Under the pieces are notes generated by a model. The model was not told where the DNA came from. It ran no database searches and saw only the letters and a program-made list of their open reading frames with translations. A stretch of 55,822 nt of DNA, taken from assembly GCA_016873615.1 (NCBI GenBank), contig VGWX01000006.1, positions 1-55,822 on the forward strand, read 5' to 3'. This document shows, piece after piece, positions 8,359 through 17,500 of this stretch. Each line of letters starts with the position of its first letter. Within the stretch, counting starts at the first letter, position 1. The position numbers were made by a program, and so were the translations under genes. This DNA is from Nitrospira sp. (GTDB taxonomy: Bacteria > Nitrospirota > Thermodesulfovibrionia > Thermodesulfovibrionales > SM23-35).

Positions 8359-9533
8359 TAATGAAAAGACAGGATGGGTTTACTATTGTAGAATTGATGA
8401 TAAGCATGGTCATCTTTGTGCTTGTCATAGCTGCAGCTTCGAATGTGCTCACAGGACTGTTGACACAGTTCAAGCAGCAGAGCAAGATAACAGAGACCAA
8501 TGTGGGTGGTATCGTGGGCCTTGAAATCTTAAGACAGGATTTAGAGCATGCGGGATACGGACTGCCGTGGGATCTCAGCGGTGCAACGTATAATGAAGCT
8601 GCGGTTGAATCAGTTACTCCATGGGTAGATCGTGATTTCAATGACGGTCCGCCTGATAACCCTACAAGGGGAACCGATGCCGGAGGAATTGCACATCCGC
8701 CTGCAGGCATTCGCAGCGGAGACGGGTATGCATTAAACGGATCAGATGTGCTTGTAGTCAAGGCAACAAATGTTGCTCGAAATCCGGCATGCGAAAAATG
8801 GACTTTTCTCACTGCTATGTCGCCATATACAAGAACATGGACGCCTTCGGGTGAGAACTTAGCAAGTACCGATAAGGTTGTCATGTTTGCCCCGGGATCA
8901 TCTGATACAAATTCGAAGCGATTGATTCTGAGCGGCGGCAGTTTCTATACAACGTTCAACAATGTGACCACATCATCCTGGCTCCCGTCAGACGTGAATG
9001 ATACCTACATCGTATATGGTGTCGCCGACGCTTCTGTGGCCTCCCTGCGCATGCCTTTCAACAGGGCAGATTATTATATCAGGAGGCCCGGCACCCCCCC
9101 CATGCCGTCAAGATGCGCTCCAAATACCGGTATCCTTTACAAAGCTAATATCAACCAGGTTAACGGAAGGCTTAATGACAGTGAAATTGAGCTTCTCGAA
9201 TGCGCGGCGGACATGCAGGTTATCTTTGGAATAGACAATGACGCCGACGGCGACTTCGAACCGTTTGTTGCAGGGAGCACGGATGGTTATCTGGATGATA
9301 TTTCTAATTTGACGGCCCAACAGATAAGAAACACTGTAAAAGAGACTAGAATATATATTTTAGCCCATGAAGGACAGAGAGATCCCTCTTATACATATCC
9401 GAGCAGTACCAAAACCGTTGGCGAGTTCAGCCTGGGACGCACCTTTAACCTGGCGACGACTATCGGAACTGGATGGGAGCGCTACCGGTGGAAGCTGTAT
9501 ATACTGGTTGTGAAAATGAATAACCTGAGGTAA
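8355..9533 (+). CDS. pilW: Type IV pilus minor pilin/assembly protein, PilW type (copy 1)
   Basis: The product is about 392 residues from ATG 8355, which overlaps the pilV stop as ATGA; ATG 8361 is an alternative two codons on. The leader MIMKRQDG is followed by FTIVELMISMVIFVLVIAAA. The size and C-terminal region (TRIYILAHEGQRDPSYTYP ... YRWKLYILVVKMNNLR) fit PilW-like proteins and are clearly paralogous to the second PilW at 12338. It probably belongs to the PilVWX-FimT-PilY1 tip complex. Confidence 0.82.
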   Translation: MIMKRQDGFTIVELMISMVIFVLVIAAASNVLTGLLTQFKQQSKITETNVGGIVGLEILRQDLEHAGYGLPWDLSGATYNEAAVESVTPWVDRDFNDGPPDNPTRGTDAGGIAHPPAGIRSGDGYALNGSDVLVVKATNVARNPACEKWTFLTAMSPYTRTWTPSGENLASTDKVVMFAPGSSDTNSKRLILSGGSFYTTFNNVTTSSWLPSDVNDTYIVYGVADASVASLRMPFNRADYYIRRPGTPPMPSRCAPNTGILYKANINQVNGRLNDSEIELLECAADMQVIFGIDNDADGDFEPFVAGSTDGYLDDISNLTAQQIRNTVKETRIYILAHEGQRDPSYTYPSSTKTVGEFSLGRTFNLATTIGTGWERYRWKLYILVVKMNNLR

Positions 9534-9535
9534 AC

Positions 9536-10204
9536 ATGAAACAGTTAAGAAATGAAAGAGGCATTGCCCTTGTGATGATACTTGTGCTTTCAGCCATCTC
9601 ACTTGCCATAATGGCCGCTTTAATTTATATGATAACAGTGGGAACACAGCTCTCCGGTATGCAGAAAAGGTACAGAACCGCTCTTGACGCCGGAGTGGGC
9701 AGTGCAGATCTTGCCTATCAGTTCGTTGCGACAAGGGGAGACACCACTATTGTCAGCGGCCTCCTTACGCAACTTTCACTCATTAATCCTGCAGTTACAA
9801 CATCGGGTTCATGCACGGGCACAAGCTCGTTAGGCACATCGTTTGCCGGATTGGCTGCAAAACTGAACGCTCCAACATTCAATCCGGATGGAACTTCGAA
9901 CTGGTCATCAGCCTGCGCCGGAGATTCTGTGATGATCATCCCCGGCACTTCCACTTCTTACGATTTGCGGTATGATCTTGGATCAAGCCCCTATCCTGTC
10001 TACAGGGTATATACAAAAATAGTTGATACCATAGAAGGAAACTCCGGCGGGGACGAAGGCCTGCTTGGGAAAGGAGTGGTGAGTTCAGGTAGCGGTGAAA
10101 TATCAGTCATGAGCAGACCCTATCTTTATTCATTGGAAGTTAATGCTGAAAATCTGTCGAGTCCTTCAGAAAGGGCAAAGCTGTCTGTCCTTTACCAATA
10201 TTGA
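9536..10204 (+). CDS. pilX: Type IV pilus minor protein, PilX type (copy 1)
   Basis: The 222-residue product starts MKQLRNERGIALVMILVLSA. The leader resembles PilX-type prepilins, whose mature N-terminus lacks the canonical Glu5. A transmembrane helix at residues 9-33 is followed by LSGMQKRYRTALDAGVGSADLAYQF, typical of PilX N-terminal domains. GAGGT precedes the ATG, 2 nt after the pilW stop. It belongs to the same operon and is paralogous in position and sequence to the gene at 13459. Confidence 0.8.
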   Translation: MKQLRNERGIALVMILVLSAISLAIMAALIYMITVGTQLSGMQKRYRTALDAGVGSADLAYQFVATRGDTTIVSGLLTQLSLINPAVTTSGSCTGTSSLGTSFAGLAAKLNAPTFNPDGTSNWSSACAGDSVMIIPGTSTSYDLRYDLGSSPYPVYRVYTKIVDTIEGNSGGDEGLLGKGVVSSGSGEISVMSRPYLYSLEVNAENLSSPSERAKLSVLYQY

Positions 10205-11097
10205 TGATCATATCTTCTGTAAGGTTTTTATGCTGTATAGCCCTGTTTCTGCTTATTGCCTGCTCTAAAGAAAAACCTGCTGGAACAGGAGACCAAACGT
10301 CTCCCCAGAAAGGAGAGGTGTCATATTCAATAGAAATCACCCCTCTCAATGTAACCCGTAACTCGACGGTATATTTAGTTCCCAACGGCTTTGCCGTTTC
10401 AGATGCCAAAATAGACTGGCTGGTCAATGGGAAATCAGCATCTGCATCCATGCCTGACCAATTGAATACAAACGAAACAAGAAAACATGATACAGTTCAG
10501 GCAAGGGCAATAATTAATGGCAAAGAAATTTTATCAAATACCGTTCAGATAAAGAATTCCCCTCCTGATATAAGCAAAGTGAAAATTCTTCCGGAAGTTT
10601 TTAGGCCGGGGGATACGCTCAGCATTGAAGCCTCCGGCAGCGATACCGACGGCGATGGAGTAAGCGTCTCTTATGAATGGACAAGGAACGGTTCTCCTGC
10701 GGGAAACAGTCCGCACATAGAAGGTCTGGTGAAGAGAGGAGACAAGATATCAATTAAAATCATCCCATTTGACGGAGAGGATTATGGCCGAACAGTTGTT
10801 TTACATAGAGAAATAGTAAATATGCCGCCAATAATTATTGAAGACAAAAAGTATACATTTAACGGAAACGTTTATATATACCAGGTGAATGCCACTGATG
10901 CTGATGGAGACTCTCTGACCTATATTTTGAAGAACACGCCTCCGGGGATGACCATAAATCCGTCAACCGGACTGATAAAATGGAATGTACCCACTGATTT
11001 TACTGGGAGATCCCAGTTTACTGCCTCAGTCACCGACGGGCATGGCGGTGAAGCAACGCAGAGCTTTACTTTCGAAATAGGGCCTGAGAAAAAGTAA
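10204..11097 (+). CDS. Lipoprotein with Ig/cadherin-like domain, pilus cluster
   Basis: The product is about 297 residues. A signal peptide ends in the lipobox LIAC (Cys near residue 20), so it is probably a lipoprotein. Two beta-sandwich regions are visible: residues 110-200 (RPGDTLSIEASGSDTDGDGV, SYEWTRNG) and 205-297 (YQVNATDADGDSLTYILKN, PPGMTINPSTGLIKWNVPTD). The latter is typical of putative-Ig/cadherin-like modules with DADGD calcium-type motifs. ATG 10204 overlaps the pilX stop (ATGA style); TTG 10201 is the alternative. Position suggests an outer-membrane or adhesion role with the pilus. Confidence 0.75.
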   Translation: MIISSVRFLCCIALFLLIACSKEKPAGTGDQTSPQKGEVSYSIEITPLNVTRNSTVYLVPNGFAVSDAKIDWLVNGKSASASMPDQLNTNETRKHDTVQARAIINGKEILSNTVQIKNSPPDISKVKILPEVFRPGDTLSIEASGSDTDGDGVSVSYEWTRNGSPAGNSPHIEGLVKRGDKISIKIIPFDGEDYGRTVVLHREIVNMPPIIIEDKKYTFNGNVYIYQVNATDADGDSLTYILKNTPPGMTINPSTGLIKWNVPTDFTGRSQFTASVTDGHGGEATQSFTFEIGPEKK

Positions 11098-11270
11098 GGA
11101 CTTTCAGGTTCCCTGCCTCATTATACCTCAGAATCACATTTCCTGTTTATAATCAATAACTTTTCAGCATTTCAAGAGGGCTATTTTATAAAACTATAGC
11201 AAATGCTAATTATTATATGTTATAGTTATCACCTCAGTAATTCAGCATCAGGCTTTATGAGGAATTGAGA

Positions 11271-11876
11271 ATGAATAAATCAGGGTTTATTGTCCCCCTC
11301 GCAGGAAACAGCAAAGGAACAACTCTGGTTGAGCTGGCAATAGTCCTTGCGATAGTTGTCGTTGTGGGGGCCATTGTAGCAACAGGTTATGGATTTCTGA
11401 GCGCTGACCGTGTTAAAAGCGCTTCGAGAGAGCTATTTGGGGACCTGCAGCGGATAAAGCACTCCGCAGTTACGCAGGGGCCTGATGCAGCAGTTCCGCA
11501 ATTGAGGGGTTTTGGGATCAGATTAGAATCAGCCCGGACATACAGGCTTTTCCGGTTTAATGACGCAAATTCCAATTTTCAGTACGACGGCGCTGCAGAG
11601 GAGGCTTTTCTGCATGGAGAGACATCGGCAAGGCAGAAAGAAATCCCTGTGCCACTTGAGATGCGGATCAAGAGCGGCGGCAAGCTCGTCTCTCCACAGA
11701 ATACCGTATTGCTGTTTGATCATCTCGGAATACCGAGACAGGCCAATATGGGATTTCAGCAGAAGACTCTCGTCATAAATAACCCGGACAATGACATTTT
11801 GAAGAAGTGTATCAGCATAAGCTTCAACAGGATCAGGGAAGGGCAATGGGATGGGAGCAACTGTCGGGAACAATAA
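11271..11876 (+). CDS. fimT: Type IV pilus minor pilin, FimT/GspH type (copy 2)
   Basis: The product is about 201 residues from ATG 11271, with GAGG eight bases upstream; TTG 11265 is a weaker choice. The long leader MNKSGFIVPLAGNSKG is followed by TTLVELAIVLAIVVVVGAIV with Glu5, then ADRVKSASRELFGDLQRIKH, a FimT/GspH pattern. It is the first gene of the second minor-pilin cluster, after a 173-bp gap (11098-11270) without a visible sigma-54 site. It overlaps the next gene by 26 nt, the same overlap as in cluster 1. Confidence 0.83.
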   Translation: MNKSGFIVPLAGNSKGTTLVELAIVLAIVVVVGAIVATGYGFLSADRVKSASRELFGDLQRIKHSAVTQGPDAAVPQLRGFGIRLESARTYRLFRFNDANSNFQYDGAAEEAFLHGETSARQKEIPVPLEMRIKSGGKLVSPQNTVLLFDHLGIPRQANMGFQQKTLVINNPDNDILKKCISISFNRIREGQWDGSNCREQ

Positions 11877-12333
11877 GGGATTTTCATTGATAGAATTGAT
11901 GGTGGCAGTAGTGATTATAGCTGTTGCCATGCTTGCCCTTTCTTCTGTAATGATAAATGCAATTACTGTAAACCTCGGGAATGATCTCAGGAACACTGCC
12001 ATGAGGCTTACTCAACAGACAGCAGAAGCCCTTCTTGCCTTACCCATAGAAAGAATTAATTCATGCGGTTTAACCCCTGATAAAAACGCATCAAATTATA
12101 ACGCTGCTTATACATACGATAATGCCAATACATGCCTGGGAAATCCTGAAGAATATAAAAATTACCCTAACCCTGTTCAGTCAATAAAAGGCTTTCAGCA
12201 GCCTTTCAATATCGCCTGGAGTGTAACAGCCTTAAGCAGCGATCTCAGGCAGATCACCATTTCCGTTTCATACAGACACCGCGAAGAAGATCATGTTAAT
12301 AATGCCGTGGTCTATAAACACAGAACGCTATGA
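11851..12333 (+). CDS. pilV: Type IV pilus minor pilin, PilV type (copy 2)
   Basis: The 160-residue product has the leader MGATVGNNKG, then FSLIELMVAVVIIAVAMLAL with Glu5 and a hydrophobic helix, followed by NDLRNTAMRLTQQTAEALLA, as in PilV-like minor pilins. Two cysteines (NSCG, NTCLG) may form the usual pilin disulfide. It overlaps fimT upstream and is followed by pilW after 4 nt. Its order and overlaps mirror copy 1 at 7897. Confidence 0.82.
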   Translation: MGATVGNNKGFSLIELMVAVVIIAVAMLALSSVMINAITVNLGNDLRNTAMRLTQQTAEALLALPIERINSCGLTPDKNASNYNAAYTYDNANTCLGNPEEYKNYPNPVQSIKGFQQPFNIAWSVTALSSDLRQITISVSYRHREEDHVNNAVVYKHRTL

Positions 12334-12337
12334 AAAT

Positions 12338-13504
12338 ATGAAAAAAATAAACATTAGTAATCCCCCCTCACCCCCCTTTATTAAAGTGGGGATGGGAAGA
12401 TCTATCAACGATAAAGGTTTAACACTGGCAGAGCTTCTCGTAACGCTGGCAATATTTTCTGTAGTCATTGCAGGAGTTTATGCTGTTTATACAACACAGA
12501 TAAGGCATTCAACAAGAGAATATATCCTTGCTGAATCAGAGATGGAACTCGTGATAGCAAAGACTATTATCGAAAGGGACATCATGATGGCAGGTTATGG
12601 AATAGCTGACGACTATAATGGCCTCGTTTTCTTTCCTTCACCTGTGCCGGTCGGGGCCACTGACAATATTTCTCCCGGAGCCACACCAAATCCCCTTGGA
12701 GGCAGTTATCCGACTACAGGGCTTGCAGGCGCTGATTCCCTGTATATGGCGGGAACAGCCCTTGGAATATATTCGAGGGCTGCACAGAGATGGACATATA
12801 TAAAGGATGTAGCGCCTGTAAAATTCGAGATATGGGGCGATGCAAGAGAAGATATCGAGTCAGGGGACAGGGTGATCTGCATGGAACCGAATACCGGAAC
12901 AATCATCACGGACCCGGCAACATGGAGGTTCGAATATCCGTCAACCCCTGCTTTTCCGGCCGGTGAAGGAAAGGGCATGCTTGTTTACGGTCTCAGCAGG
13001 CCGCCTCAGTCAGGAGAGCCTGAAATGCCAAGGCCATATTATCTAGTCCAGTACAGATTGGGCGGTTCCCCTGCAGATATGCCCGGAATATGTTCGAAAG
13101 GTACACGAAGCCTCCAGAGACTTGAGATGTCAGATGGAGAATCGATAGAGCCCCTCCTCGCCTGTGTCAGGGATTTCCAGGTCTCATTCGGTCTTGATAC
13201 AGACGATGACGGAACCATAGACACATGGGATCCGATAAGCGCAGGTAATATTCAGACCGATGCGTATGACCTGAAAACACTCAGGAGACGGTTAAAACAG
13301 GTAAGGGTCTACATACTTGTCCAGGCCGGGAACAGGGACCCTGATTATATGTATTCGAATCCGGACAATCCCGCTAAACCGAATACGATCAGGGTTGGAG
13401 AGATTATCCTTGGAACCGGCAGGGACATTACCCTGACAGCAGACCAGAGGAGGTACAGGTGGAGAGTCATGACCATAAGTGTAACGCCGAGAAACCTGAG
13501 ATAA
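12338..13504 (+). CDS. pilW: Type IV pilus minor pilin/assembly protein, PilW type (copy 2), repeat in leader
   Basis: The product is about 388 residues from ATG 12338 (an upstream in-frame ATG at 12293 would overlap pilV by 41 nt). The prepilin leader is unusually long, with Pro-rich NPPSPPFIKVGMG encoded by a C-rich repeat-like tract at 12361-12399, and ends in NDKG before LTLAELLVTLAIFSVVIAGV. The C-terminal part (VRVYILVQAGNRDPDYMYS, YRWRVMTISVTPRNLR) aligns by eye with PilW copy 1. Leader cleavage by PilD would remove the odd segment, which may be why it is tolerated. Confidence 0.8.
   Translation: MKKINISNPPSPPFIKVGMGRSINDKGLTLAELLVTLAIFSVVIAGVYAVYTTQIRHSTREYILAESEMELVIAKTIIERDIMMAGYGIADDYNGLVFFPSPVPVGATDNISPGATPNPLGGSYPTTGLAGADSLYMAGTALGIYSRAAQRWTYIKDVAPVKFEIWGDAREDIESGDRVICMEPNTGTIITDPATWRFEYPSTPAFPAGEGKGMLVYGLSRPPQSGEPEMPRPYYLVQYRLGGSPADMPGICSKGTRSLQRLEMSDGESIEPLLACVRDFQVSFGLDTDDDGTIDTWDPISAGNIQTDAYDLKTLRRRLKQVRVYILVQAGNRDPDYMYSNPDNPAKPNTIRVGEIILGTGRDITLTADQRRYRWRVMTISVTPRNLR
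12361..12399. repeat. C-rich repeat-like tract inside pilW leader
   Basis: CCCCCCTCACCCCCC followed after a short A/T stretch by AAGTGGGGATGGG. This is a near-palindromic C/G tract of the kind usually found between genes, here read in frame within the prepilin leader of pilW copy 2. Confidence 0.4.
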
Positions 13505-14007
13505 AAGAGGAGCGAGGCGTAGCCCTTGTTGCGGCCCTTATGATAAGCCTTTCTGTGATGCTCCTTATCGTAAGCACGCTGTATTTTGTAGTCCATTCCA
13601 CAAGCATATCAGGGGCAGGGAAAAGATATGCAACCGCCTCTGAGGCTGCTGATGGCGCTGTCGAAGTAATGAAGGACACTATCCACCTTATTATAATGGG
13701 AGAACCTGTTTCTTCTCTCCCTATAGTAGATCCTTCGCCGCCGTGCCTTGTTGATTCTATTTTGAGTGAGCAAGTTAGCTGTATTACTACCTTAACTTTA
13801 CCGGGCAGCAGTTTGTTCAGCGATTATAACGCTCAGATAAGTGTAATGAGGTTATATACCTCATGGCTGCCAGGGAGCAGGCTCGAATTCCCACGTGCAG
13901 GTGGCGGCGCCCCGACCACTTCTGTTTATTTCAGGATAAATACAGTTATTAAAGGCCCCGGCGGCACAAGGGCAGAAACCTCTGCCCTTTACAGATATGT
14001 TTTATAG
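13459..14007 (+). CDS. pilX: Type IV pilus minor protein, PilX type (copy 2)
   Basis: The 182-residue product starts at GTG 13459, placed five bases after a strong AGGAGG inside the end of pilW, so the genes overlap by 46 nt. The leader (ESHDHKCNAEKPEIKEERG) is long, followed by VALVAALMISLSVMLLIVST and SISGAGKRYATASEAADGA, a PilX-like pattern closely parallel to copy 1. The C-terminal end is directly followed by the GxxExxY insertion, whose possible start codon lies within this gene. Confidence 0.78.
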   Translation: MESHDHKCNAEKPEIKEERGVALVAALMISLSVMLLIVSTLYFVVHSTSISGAGKRYATASEAADGAVEVMKDTIHLIIMGEPVSSLPIVDPSPPCLVDSILSEQVSCITTLTLPGSSLFSDYNAQISVMRLYTSWLPGSRLEFPRAGGGAPTTSVYFRINTVIKGPGGTRAETSALYRYVL

Positions 14008-14437
14008 AAAAGGAGAAAAATTTAAACCACAGAGAGCTCAGAGATTTCCTCTGTGTTCTCAAAATGAATACCCTTTAAAAGAAATAACGAGAGAGATAAT
14101 TTCTTGTGCTATAGAGGTACATTCAACATTGGGTCCAGGTTTATTAGAAATCGTGTATGAAGAAGCTCTATCACATGAGTTTACGCTAAGAGGATTAGCT
14201 TACGATAGGCAAAAGGAAATAAGTTTTAATTATAAAGGCAAACACATTGGAAGGCATAGAATAGATTTTCTTGTAGATAATGAAATTATTTTGGAATTGA
14301 AGGCAGTAGAGACCATGAACAAGATATTTGAAGCACAATTATTGACCTATTTAAAAGCAATAGACAAGAGAATCGGGTTATTGCTCAATTTCAATGTTGA
14401 GAGACTTACAGACGGCATTAAACGGTTGATAATTTAG
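13997..14437 (+). CDS. GxxExxY family protein between inverted repeats
   Basis: The 146-residue frame contains the family motif GPGLLEIVYEEAL (G-x-x-E-x-x-Y) near residue 55, preceded by EITREIISCAIEVHSTL, and ends with the conserved IDFLVDNEIILELKAVE and LNF regions. The family (PF13366) is related to PD-(D/E)XK nucleases by its D...ELK motif and has no proven function. The annotated start lies inside pilX, and the first 25 residues are read through the left inverted repeat, so the true start may be downstream at a non-ATG codon. The gene interrupts an otherwise continuous pilin operon and looks like mobile cargo. Confidence 0.82.
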   Translation: MFYRKGEKFKPQRAQRFPLCSQNEYPLKEITREIISCAIEVHSTLGPGLLEIVYEEALSHEFTLRGLAYDRQKEISFNYKGKHIGRHRIDFLVDNEIILELKAVETMNKIFEAQLLTYLKAIDKRIGLLLNFNVERLTDGIKRLII

Positions 14438-14476
14438 AGTAATAATTCTGTCTTTCTCTGTGTTCTCTGTGGTTTA
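14024..14476. mobile_element. GxxExxY element with terminal inverted repeats
   Basis: The left end AAACCACAGAGAGCTCAGAG (14024-14043) is the near inverse of the right end CTCTGTGTTCTCTGTGGTTT (14456-14475). The GxxExxY gene lies between them. The ends resemble those of the empty element at 627-708. No transposase is encoded, so movement would need an enzyme acting in trans. Confidence 0.55.
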
Positions 14477-14504
14477 TTTTTGATAAAAGGAAAAGAGTGA
14501 TAAA

Positions 14505-17500
14505 ATGAAGAAACTTATATTCCTTATTCTGACACTATCTATCGCATTACTACCTGCTTTGATCTATACCCAGACCATGTCTGATTTTTGCAGCGCCCCA
14601 CCGTATGTTACACGAACCGTGCCGCCTAATGTAACAATCATACTGGACAATTCAAGGGCTATGCTGAATCCTGCCTATACAGGAGAATATAATCCAGCCC
14701 GGCCTGATAATTATACAGGTTATTTTAAGGCCAACAAGACATACTGTGCCTCCGGCAGTAATTTCTATGAAGCAGCATCATGCCCTGGTTCAGACAGAGG
14801 ACCATATCCAGGCAGCCTGCTGAACTGGGCTGCAATGAGCAGGTATGATATCGTTATGCTTGTGTTAATAGGCGGCAAGGGAACACCAACTCCATCCAGC
14901 CGTGACAAGCTTAAAGGTGAAAATGCGGACTGGCAGCCAAGGACAACATCTGCCCATCCAGGATGCGTATTCGATGTAACCAGCCAGGGAGGCCTTGAAA
15001 TCACTTCAACCGGCTCATGTGCTCTCCCGCTCATTACAAACGCAGGAGGCGCTTCGATCGTGGTGGCTGTAAGCGATTATCTGCCCAATCTTTCTCCTGC
15101 AGGGATAATCCAGAAATTAATGGATAAGGACAGTGACGGCAACTGGGATGCAAACGCTCCGCGAATAGGCATAATGAGATTCCAGGCGTCACAGAATGAC
15201 ATAAAGATGGACTATTGTGCAGGGAATTCAGGCGCGATATCATCCTTTATCAACGGCATGGCCTCTGCCCAGTCAACGCCTGACAAAAATAATCCGAACG
15301 CCCCGCTCGGGCTATCAATGCTGAGGACGATCCAGTACTACAAAAATACATGCGGAACAGCCTGCAACCCGTGTACTGACCCGGTAGATTCTGTTCAGTG
15401 CAGGAAGAACTTTGTCCTGACTATAAGCAGTGGAGAGGCAACAGATGTCCCCTCTCAATATTCAGCAGACTTTCTCAATGAACAAATCAGGCAGGCGCAC
15501 ACCTCTGATATGAGGGCTGATCGCGACGGTCTTCAAACCATCAGTTACTATAATGTACATATCTTTGGAGATCAAACCGCTAAAGACAATTTACAGGGAT
15601 TTTCAAAATACGGAGGCTTTATTGATTTCAACGCAAATAAGCAACCAGACCTGAAGGGTGAATGGGACAGGAACGGAGATGGGATCCCTGATGCGTATTT
15701 TGAGGCTTCAGACGCTGCCGGCGTGCAGGCAGCGATCGAAAAAGCATTCCAGGATATCCTGTCACGGGCAGCTTCAGGCACTGCTGTAGCTGCTGTCACA
15801 ACTTCATCAAGGGGCGCCGCTTCTGTGCTTCAGGCTTACTTCCTGCCCTCAAAAATAGAATCAGGGCCGAGAGAGGTATCATGGACAGGTTACCTGCAAA
15901 ACATCTGGACAGACCCGGATGATAATCTCAGGGAGGACTCTGTGCATGATTACAAACTTATTCTTGATCAGGATAAGGTAATGAAACATTATTTTAACCC
16001 GAATACCAATGAAACTGAGGCAGCGCTCTTTACTACCCTGTCTGATGGAAAAGGCGGAACATTTTCCTCCTGTTCAAGTCCTGAGATTAAACGACTTGCA
16101 GATGTGAATGCCCTATGGGAAGCAGGGGAAAAGCTTGCCATTAAAAACCCTTCGGAAAGAATCATATTCACATCAAGAAAGGTGATCAGGGGCGCTTCTG
16201 TTACAACATTCACAGAGACGCCATATCCTGAGTTCAATACAATCATGAATGCAACTTTAAGGAATGCCCTCAATCCCCAGGGAGTATATAGCGCTGATAA
16301 CATCATCAAATACATAAGGGGCGAATGTCTGGAAACCGGTGTCACAGGCGATGCAGCTTGCGGCAATACAGTGAATCCAATATACAGGGACAGGCGGCTG
16401 ACAGTAGATAATCAGCTCCGTGTATGGAAGCTTGGAGATATGATAGGCTCAACCCCAAAGGTTTTTGCCGGCGCTCCGCTTAACACATATCATATCGATT
16501 ATGCTGACAGGTCATATTACGACTATCTGTCAGGCGATGGTTATAAGAAGAAATCCTCTGTGGCTTTTATAGGCGCCAATGATGGAATGCTCCATGCCTT
16601 CAGATCCGGATATCTGAAAAACACCGGGTTTATAGGAAATGTAAAGGCGCTCTACAGAAACTTCTTTGGATCAGGAGATGATGAATACGGCAGGCTCGGT
16701 GAAGAGGTATGGTCATATATACCTTATAATGCATTCCCTTATCTGAAATATCTTGCTGATCCGAACTATTGTCACCTCTATTACAGTGACCTTTCCGTGA
16801 AACTCTTCGATGCAAGTATCAATGGTAGTCCCGGATCAGTCAGGAACAAAAGCAGCTGGAAGACCATACTCATTGGTGGAATGGGGTTGGGAGGTGCATG
16901 CGGTTTAGGGGGATTGCCGGCAGATCCGCCGGCAGGGACACCTTCGAACGTTGGATTTTCATCGTATTTTGCCCTGGATGTTACAGACCCTGAAAATCCT
17001 ATACCGCTCTGGGAGTTTTCCGACATTGATATGGGACTTGCCACCACTTCCCCTGCAATAGTAAGGACAGGCGACAGAAGCCAGAATGGTAACTGGTATG
17101 CTGTATTCGGTTCCGGTTCGAAAGTGCTCCCAAAAGGCGGGGTGGATTTAGGGAGAACTGCAACCGGCTATATTTACATCCTGAATCTTGCAACAGGTGA
17201 GCTTATGAAAAAGATATCTCTCGACCATAGCGCCATAGTCGGAGACATTCTTGCCATAGATGCGAATAAGGACTATACAGCTGAAAAGATATACTTTGGA
17301 ACAGCATATAAGCCGGGCACAACGTGGATGGGAAAGCTCGTGAGCATAAATATTCCGTTGGTCTTAAATACCGGAGGCGTCAATATCTCATGGAATTCTT
17401 CTTTCGGAAACACTCTGTTTGCCGGAAATTACCCATTGACAGCCTCTCCTGATGCAGCCAAAGATACAAAAGGGGATATCTGGATTTATTCAGGATCCGG

